From: Arbacia lixula
Taxonomy: Eukaryota > Echinodermata > Echinoidea > Arbacioida > Arbaciidae
DNA length: 64,000 nt
Direction of reading: 5' to 3'
Assembly (NCBI GenBank): GCA_963669155.1
Contig: OZ022581.1
Span: forward strand, 17,317,027-17,381,026
Positions within the stretch are counted from its first letter, which is position 1. Each line of letters starts with the position of its first letter. The notes below the pieces were generated by a model. It did not search any database, had not been told where the DNA came from, and saw nothing but the letters and a program-made list of their open reading frames with translations. A program made the position numbers and the translations under genes. This document shows positions 57,214-64,000 of the stretch, one piece after another.

Positions 57214-57381
57214 CAAACAAGAATAAAATCAAATGGCCATACAAATGCAAATGCTTAACATATGCTCAGTCCCATTGGCACCGATAAACCCATATCATTA
57301 GGAACTCAAAATTTTGCCAATGGGACTGAGCACATGTTAAGCATTTGCATTTGTATGGCCATTTGATTTTATTCTTGTTTG
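57214..57381. repeat. Near-perfect hairpin upstream of ECI2
   Basis: CAAACAAGAATAAAATCAAA opens and its exact inverse closes the structure. The arms (about 65 bp) also pair through ATGGCCATACAAATGCAAAT and GTCCCATTGGCA, around a loop of about 30 bases. Confidence 0.85.
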
Positions 57382-57477
57382 TTTTGAAGTAACGCAACGA
57401 TAGAAAGCATCATCACAGCAGGACCCTTCAGTCGTGATCAAAGGTCCCCTCATTGTTTCATTTCAAGATTGTAAATA

Positions 57478-57612
57478 ATGACGTCCGGGAATGTTTATCA
57501 TTTTGAGGAGACCGCCTCCTATGATCCCGATAGTAAACAAAAATGGCACCTATTGATCAGGAAGAATATTGGTCCCAGTGATCTTTATCACCACTGCACT
57601 TTATACAGGGGG
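57478..57612 (+). other. Candidate first coding exon of an unidentified gene
   Basis: ATG at 57478 opens 45 codons (MTSGNVYHFEETASYDPDSK, then QKWHLLIRKNIGPSDLYHHC, then TLYRG) ending at a GTAGGT donor in phase 0. Composition is protein-like, and a stop (TAA at 57474-57476) lies just upstream, as expected for a 5' UTR. I do not recognise the family and see no second exon in the window. If real, it is divergent from ECI2. Confidence 0.4.
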
Positions 57613-57734
57613 GTAGGTGCAGAAAGATACGTGTTATTCATTAACTCATTCCATATCTCTTTCTCCTTCCTTCATATTCTCTGCACTCTCTTTCTCTCAC
57701 TCTTTCTTTCAACCCTCTTGTTCCTATATTTGCT

Positions 57735-57770
<36 letters not shown>

Positions 57771-57860
57771 TCTGTCTCTCTGTATCTTGCACTTCCTGTA
57801 TCTATCTTCCTAGCCATCTACTTCCTCTATACGTTTGTCTCTCTCTCTCTCTCTCTCTCA
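57735..57860. repeat. CT microsatellite
   Basis: Long CT runs at 57737-57783 and 57838-57859. The Ser/Leu-rich frames here are translations of the repeat. Confidence 0.9.
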
Positions 57861-57899
57861 TTCCTTCTCTTTCTCCTCCCTCTTCCAATATTTCAAATG

Positions 57900-58680
57900 T
57901 TGCTTTCTCATGGAACTCATTACTTCACTTCACTTCATGAACAACAGCACCATCTCTGTAAGACACACTTTGTTTACCATTTAACAAAAACTCACTATTT
58001 AGTTATTCTTAATGTCTGCTACTTCACTTTAATATTCTCAGCGACAATTGAAAGCACAATCACATTGGTTCATTTTAATCTTTTTCATTTTCTTTCACAT
58101 CAAGCATAAAGAGGTGAGCATGACATCAAAATAAAGAATGACAATTACTAATAAACAAATATCAAAATGAACTAGTATATGCAGCAAAATATATACACTC
58201 CTTACTATCATGTTGAATAAATCTCATTTTGTGATCATATTGATAACTTAACAGTATAATGTATTTGTGCTACAAATGTTTGATTATCAATACATGGAGG
58301 TAAGTAGGTTGCTATTACACACTGTTGGAATACAAATCAAAAGGGATAAAGTGTGCCACTCTGATTAAGTACATGAAGCTTGTAGTCAGTCATAGTTCAG
58401 GCAAACGTCTCTCCAATATGTACCTTTTCTGCCGTATTTGTAATGTGTAATTCAAGAGAAAGCAGAAGTTAACATTTCCACATTTGCAGTTGTGAGTACA
58501 TTGACATGGTAGATTACAGTTGTCTGAATATAATTTCTACTTGTAGTGGTAGTTGACCTCTACCATACTGAGGCTTAAATATACTGTGTTTATCTTCCTT
58601 ATGGTCACCCTGTAACCATTCAAGACTTATATGTACTTGAACATGAAGCTCAAAACATGTACTGGCATTAGCACTGTATG
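57900..58680. other. Spacer, nothing recognised
   Basis: AT-rich. It probably includes the caveolin 3' UTR (minus strand) at the right side. Confidence 0.3.
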
Positions 58681-58684
58681 GCAA

Positions 58685-58985
58685 AATTAAGGGGGGGGAC
58701 CACGAGACTGGTTGAAGGGGAGGAAGAGAATGGGAGGAAAGACACGGAGATGGAGAAGGGAAGAACAAGGAGAGGAAAGAGGTGGAAGAGGAGAGAGATG
58801 GAGATGGTAAGATCAGGGAGGGGATATGGGGGAGGAGGGAAGGGAGAGAGAAGGGGGCAAGGATAAGACATGAAAGGGACAAGGAGGGGCTATAGAAACC
58901 AAGGGGAGGCAGAAAAGTGGGAGAGGGGTAAATGGAATGGAGCGAAGCAAAGGGAAAGAGGAAAAAAGGATAGTGTACGTTATCC
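58685..58985 (+). repeat. 300-bp polypurine tract (plus strand)
   Basis: Almost only A and G on plus (GGAGGAAG, GAGAAGGG and similar), with few pyrimidines. It ends 11 bp beyond the caveolin stop codon, so it would be a polypyrimidine stretch at the start of the caveolin 3' UTR. Confidence 0.85.
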
Positions 58986-58996
58986 TCTACCACACC

Positions 58997-60815
58997 CTAT
59001 GCACGTGACTCTTGCGGCTTCGCCCCACCGACCAAGCCCTGCACGCCCTTGAGGTCCAGACTGAAGTTGCCCCGCATGTAGGTGAAGACCTGGCCAATGG
59101 ACTGGAAGAGGGGGTCGAGGGTGGCCCGTAGCACCCCCCTGCAGAGCACCTCCGTGATGCGGGCTGCCTGCAGGATCACCTTGAGGAAGGGGTTGACCAG
59201 CCAGATCACGGCAAAGTTCATGAGGGCAAAGACCAGCCCCCAGGCAATGGCCAGGATGGGCCCAATGACGCCCACCAAGAAGGAGAAGAGGATTCTCTGA
59301 GGGCCAAAGAACATACAAACCAAATAATTACACATGGTGTTTCTTCTGAAGAGTCAAATTCAAGACTACAGACTGGAACATATCTTCACAAGAATTTTCA
59401 ATTCACTTTCCATCAAGATTGACCTCTTTTGATTTAAGGGGAATGATACCCTGATAATTTAAATAGTCACAGCATAAAAATCAGAGAAACATGGTCATTT
59501 TTTGTACTTAATTGTTTTTTTTAACTTATTTTTCATTAAGACAAGTGAGCAGAGTATAAACAAACTTTAACGTTCTATTCAAAATTGTACTTTTTTAAAA
59601 TTTTGTTTGAAAATTACCTTTTTTCCCTATGAATTCCCTATGAATTGAATGGACAGTAAATTACAATTTTATGTGAAAGAGCATGCATGTGCAATCACAC
59701 ACAAGTTGCCAATGACATGTGTAATGTTCTCTGCATAAAAGAGACATTTACAATCATCTCAAAGCACGATTATAATATACCAAAACATTGGTATCATCCA
59801 AGACATTCGTTGATACTGACACATCAAAATTCAACAACTTAACTTTCTTCTGAACAATTGTAAAAAAAAAAGATAAAATTCAATCAGCTTACCATTGTCC
59901 ATGTGTAGATAACCTTGTTGTATTTCCAGACAAAGTTAAAGCTCTCTGACCCCTTGGGTTCCTGAAAAGTCTCTCCAAAATCAACCTAAAAACAGAAAAA
60001 TAAAATAGCAGAATGTTACATCACAGCACATATATGTTGTAGTGTTTTTAGACATAAGCATTCCTGATCTAACATTCTCTTTAGGCTTACAGATGTTCTG
60101 AACAAAAGAAAATAATCATTTTGTTTTAAGAATGGTTATCAGGATAGCTAAAGGGATGTTTGCAGAATAAAGCTCTATGACTTGAGTTAGGAATGCAAGA
60201 CCTACACATAATAGCAGTGTCTCGCAGAATTAACCTCTGCCTAAGACCTTTATCCTATACAACACAACACTACTGTAGTGACCGATGTATTACCCACACT
60301 CGCGTATAAGCCGCACCCCAACTTTGAGCATGCAATTGGAAAAAACAAAACAAAACTGGAAATACCAGAACGGGATCGCAGCATCACCGTCTGGATACAC
60401 ATTCATAGAATCCAGGAGCGTTGATGGCGTCAACACAAGACCATAACTCATAAGGTTTAACCCTTACATTACCAGACTCTGCAAACCCAATGGGCTTACA
60501 GGTGATACACATTTCCACGCCAATGTTAATGAGAGGATTAAGCTTCATTTCTGTGGCACCTACCTGTACATTTGGCTTGAGGGAGTAGACGTCCAATTCA
60601 TCATACTTGGCCGTCTGCTTGGAGGGCTCCCACGCCCCATTGCAACAGGCTTTCTCTGGTGCACTCTCCATCATGTACCCCTGGGTGTTGACTAGGGGGT
60701 AATATGTGCCCCCCTGGGAGACTAGGTAAGTGGCAGCAGGGTTGCTGGTGTGGTAGCCGGGCTGAGTGGCCTTCAAGTCAGCTTCTGCTGTGTTGCAAGA
60801 CATCTTGGTTCTCAT
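58997..60815 (-). CDS. Caveolin family protein
   Basis: Three minus-strand exons: 60815-60564 (84 codons), 59985-59893 (31) and 59296-58997 (99 plus TAG), GT/AG, phase 0, giving 214 aa (human CAV1 178). Residues 1-84 are a variable, Tyr/Gln-rich N-terminus ending KYDELDVYSLKPNVQ. Residues 85-115 (VDFGETFQEPKGSESFNFVW, then KYNKVIYTWTM) correspond to the caveolin signature and scaffolding region. The FEDVIAEP consensus is only loosely kept. Residues 116-150 hold the intramembrane hairpin (FLVGVIGPILAIAWGLVFAL). LDPLFQSIGQVFTYMRG near 185 matches the conserved DPLFEAIGKIF segment. Caveolins shape caveolae at the plasma membrane by oligomerising on cholesterol-rich bilayer; that function is inferred. 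An acceptor (CCTAG/GT) just 5' of the first ATG shows that at least one upstream exon exists. The ATG at 60803 is an alternative start. Confidence 0.9.
60225..60330. repeat. Possible transposon end fragment (GCGTATAAGCCGCACCCC)
   Basis: ACTCGCGTATAAGCCGCACCCC near 60300 resembles sequence common at the tips of DNA transposons. The partner end was not found. Inside a caveolin intron. Confidence 0.25.
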
Positions 60816-60817
60816 AC

Positions 60818-62984
60818 CTAGGAATGAACATTGAATTCTTTAAGATTGAAATTCAGTATCATTGCATAAATAATTATCTCTGAAGCCTGCCACTGATATA
60901 AACAAAAAAGAAATCTGTTTCAAGCTAGTCTAAATCTTGAGAAGCACTGCTTTTTAATATTTTGTCTTCCTAGTTCTAAAAAAATATTCCATTAAAGCAA
61001 AGTAAGCCAATCATTAGGAGAAGATATCAATGTGTGCATGTGAGGAATGCATTATTGAACATCCATCAAGGCAAAACAGATTCATAAATAAAAGATTTAA
61101 TGAATTGTCGTATCCTGCACGTCTCTTAGCTATGTTGCCTGTAGCCTGCAGTGAAGCTTTTTTTTTTTTAAGTTGATCAATATCAATTCTTATTCACAAA
61201 CTGACATCCAAGCAAATTATCAGCTCCCATGAAAGGTTCAAAATCATAATCTGTTCCAAGGCTATTCCAAGGCTACAAACTTATAAACTAAGTAACATCT
61301 TAAGCAATCAACATCATTTCATAAATTGAAAACCTCCCATTCACACAAATAAATTTATCTTTCATAAATCCAAGTTCATCTCCAATCAACACAACATGAC
61401 AACCCAATTACAAAGCCACTTCTTATGTACAAAAAGCTCAGAAAAACACTTGATACTCATAAGAAACAAGAAAAATATGAAAATGATCAACTTACAGGTG
61501 ATTTGCAGGATGCAACTGAACAACTGATAGTACCCGGAATGGCTGCTTTGCACTGTTGTAGAGAACCTCACTCCTTCACTCTTCTGTCTCCAATGTATTG
61601 CGTCACATTCCCTTTTTATCTTCTCCACTGGATTATTCCATTTTATATTTGGGGCCAATTTTTATAAATATATTTTCCTTCCTTTTGAAAACTGATTTCA
61701 AATGCTGCACAACCTAAAAACATGACAGAGTGCCAGCTACTTGTAATTAATCATCTTTATGTGATCTTGTTTCCACAATGAGAATTTTAGCACTGGTATA
61801 CGCAGATCTGCAACTCTCTAATAACAATCTCACTCCCACCCCCACCCCTTTTCAAAGTGGACTAATCTATGACATCATCGACAAGTACAGGTAAGGACTT
61901 GCTATAATAAGTTACTTTTTTTAATAGTTCCATTTATGGTTGCAGGTGTAATCTAACCACATGAAGCATCTTTATCTGGCAGTGTCAACAGATTAACGGA
62001 CGTATTTTGTTGCTGAAGTGCCTGGGCCCCACTCGGGCCATTGACGGTTCAAAGGTGGGCTCCAGCTTCATTGGATTATGTATTAAAGACAAATAAGAGA
62101 GAGCAAATGTACGATCAAAGTTTATGATGCACCATGTGACATCCTGAATAGGACAGTCCGGTTTATTTTGATATGAATAGCTCTAAAAAGAGCTGTTCAG
62201 AGAATAGAGTACTAAATAGGTGGGGAGTATAGCAACAAATACTAAGCATAATATCAATTTGTGAGTTAATAGCTCTCTTAAAGAGTATTGGTTCTTGAAG
62301 TTGTTTGAAACAACTTCCTGAAATCTAAAGACTTTGTCAATTATTCAATGAAACCTCTCTCTACATATAAGACATGAATTTTGACAGGCAAACAACATAC
62401 CGGTACTTCATAAAAGAACATGGGTGGGTATATATTTACATTTGTTCATTAAATACAAAATGGCCTGTTTAATGTAAAAGTTTCAACTATCCCATTATTA
62501 TTATATGATGACGTTGGGAGATATCAACCTTATATTCCTACTCTGGATCATGGACTAATCAAAACTAAAAGTCACATGAGTTGTGACCAAACATATCAAT
62601 AACGAGAGAGAACTATTGTTTGATTTTTTTGTTTAATGATTACAACATTCCAAGGTCCATCCACACATGTCCTAGGAAACTCTGCTAGACAGAGCAACAC
62701 TTTGTACCTCCTCTGCATTCAGATCATAATAATAATCGTTGTTCTAATTTCTTGTTTGGCTGGAAAACGGCAATATTCTCATTACTGACGATAAAACACC
62801 TTTTTATCTGATAGGATTTAACCATTCAGCAACCATACACTACAATAAAACAGTTAAAAATGAGTTAATGAAAACAAAGAAAATTTTGTTTGAGGGATAT
62901 GAAACAAATTATAACAAAGTTAACTAACTCATTATTTAACCAACCCTGAAGTTGTATTTTTCCAGCTGACATTTTTAGTTGAAA
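60818..62984. other. Upstream region of caveolin, no exon identified
   Basis: It should contain the 5' exon and promoter of the caveolin gene if these are in the window. I see AT-rich sequence with no clear donor-linked start and no repeat structure that I can name. Confidence 0.3.
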
Positions 62985-63205
62985 CTTCAGTACAGCTTAC
63001 TCTCGATACAACGAGCACGGATATAACGAGGTTTCGTTATAACGAGAGAAATCTCTCGGTCCCAAATGTTTCTACATGCAAACCTATGGTGCAACACTTT
63101 GCTTACAACGAGCACGGTTACAACGAGATTTCGTTATAACGAGCTTATTCTGTTGACCCCAAGACAAAGAAAAACATAACAATTGCGTCCCGTTACAACG
63201 AGGAA
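62985..63205. mobile_element. Tigger/pogo-like repeat end
   Basis: CAGTACAGCTTACTCTCGAT followed by repeated (A/T)ACAACGAGCACGG and TTTCGTTATAACGAG motifs. This is the subterminal style of Tigger/pogo elements. The opposite end is not visible before the window stops. Confidence 0.5.
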
Positions 63206-63261
63206 GGAAAACTCGAGACATGAAAACACCGACACCGCAAGGAGCCAGACACACATCTCTT

Positions 63262-63305
63262 AATACACGGCCACGCAACGCAATTGCGTTGTGTGGCCGT
63301 GTATT
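63262..63305. repeat. 44-bp near-perfect palindrome
   Basis: AATACACGGCCAC and GTGGCCGTGTATT flank CAACGCAATTGCGTTG. Only one base pair is mismatched, and there is essentially no loop. Confidence 0.9.
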
Positions 63306-63316
63306 ACTGCATGCAT

Positions 63317-63530
63317 GTGCACAGTTTCTAATACATCACTCCTTCGCGATCGCACAGCTTACGTACATTGAAAGCACATGGCTTCCAAGTCCGATCCCAT
63401 CGCGGCAATCAATGATATACGGCGCGTGCACAGTTTGTGATACATCACTCCTTCGCACAGCGTACGTACATTGAAAGCACATGGTTTGCAAGTCCGATCC
63501 CATCACGGCAATCAATGACACGGTGTGTGC
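63317..63530. repeat. Tandem duplication, unit about 109 bp
   Basis: Two copies starting GTGCACAGTTT at 63317 and 63426, sharing ATACATCACTCCTTCGC, TACGTACATTGAAAGCACAT and CAAGTCCGATCCCATC. Confidence 0.85.
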
Positions 63531-64000
63531 TGAATAGGCATGATTGGGTGTGTGTCTGATGAGCAGCGATTGATTAGGTTTCTTGACAAAAACAAATGTG
63601 ATCTCGGACGGGTGAAGTATATTTCACGCACTGAAATAGACATTGAAAGATTTGAAGAGACAATAAAAAATTCTTCTTGAAATTAGAATACCGCTGGAAA
63701 TCATCACGATGCAAAATGAAATACATGTATGAGTTTGCAGGGCAGCGTTAATCTTCTACATGGAACCCCCTCGTAATAATTTTGGAATGACCCACAAAGA
63801 AAGTGCAGATCATAACGGTGTTGCTACGTCGTTGTGCAAAACCTATCAGGCGAGCGAGACGCTCTTATCTAACTCCACCCTCCCCTCATATCCCGGCCGT
63901 TCAACCCGTTGCGCCGCCTATTCTCGTGTTTGTCCAAACAATGAAACAGCATGTTTTCTTGTCCAGAAGATTACGAGAACAATTGACCTATTAATTTACT
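63531..64000. other. Window end, nothing recognised
   Basis: Mixed-composition sequence with a GC-richer patch near 63880-63930. No supported exon. Confidence 0.3.

Noticed and set aside
57617-57940. Ser/Leu-rich frames after the candidate exon
   Set aside because: They translate CT microsatellite; the plausible coding part stops at the donor at 57612.
58514-58993. 159-codon Ser/Pro/Leu-rich minus-strand frame
   Set aside because: Translation of the polypurine/polypyrimidine tract.
60384-60563. Extension of the caveolin first exon through the intron
   Set aside because: The frame stays open for 60 codons, but a good donor at 60563 joins in phase to the conserved scaffolding exon; the read-through has no caveolin similarity.

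Overview
This is a nuclear genomic window from an animal. It is intron-rich and AT-leaning, and crowded with interspersed repeats. The gene set (STMP1, PDCD5, CLPTM1L, TMEM170, ECI2, caveolin), the Ty3/Gypsy Mag/SURL-like retrotransposons with tRNA-Ser primer sites, and the many short fold-back repeats suggest a marine invertebrate deuterostome. An echinoderm such as a sea urchin or sea star is my best guess, but the species was not determined. No prokaryotic features, CRISPR array or rRNA were seen.

Layout. 0-11 kb: STMP1 (minus, three exons, 54 aa) lies head-to-head with PDCD5 (plus, six exons, 127 aa), with about 0.7 kb between the start codons. 11.6-16.7 kb: a complete LTR retrotransposon with identical 177-bp LTRs, a 5-bp target duplication and one intact gag-pol frame. 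16.7-22.3 kb: fold-back repeats, then a terminal-inverted-repeat element filled with a degenerate minisatellite. 22.4-41.3 kb: CLPTM1L (minus, 14 exons, 536 aa, reconstructed end to end). Its intron 3 holds a second LTR retrotransposon with identical 133-bp LTRs, which is itself split by a 157-bp-minisatellite element. 42.6-44.3 kb: TMEM170 (plus, 123 aa), divergent from CLPTM1L. 44.3-49.4 kb: a degenerate ~158-bp repeat and a piggyBac-like TTAA element. 49.4-56.4 kb: ECI2 (minus, nine visible coding exons, ACBP plus isomerase domains, SKL end), with a second 157-bp-minisatellite element in an intron. 57.5 kb: an unidentified candidate first exon on plus. 59.0-60.8 kb: a caveolin (minus, three visible exons, 214 aa). 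63 kb: a Tigger/pogo-like repeat end and a long palindrome.

The genes do not form one pathway. PDCD5 and STMP1 share a promoter region, as CLPTM1L and TMEM170 probably do. CLPTM1L, TMEM170 and caveolin are membrane proteins, and ECI2 acts in fatty-acid oxidation. The most unusual signal is in the mobile DNA. Three minisatellite-bearing inverted-repeat elements from two families together carry 15 perfect copies of a 13-bp DR1 nuclear-receptor site, one per repeat unit. One of them has split a retrotransposon whose LTRs are still identical.
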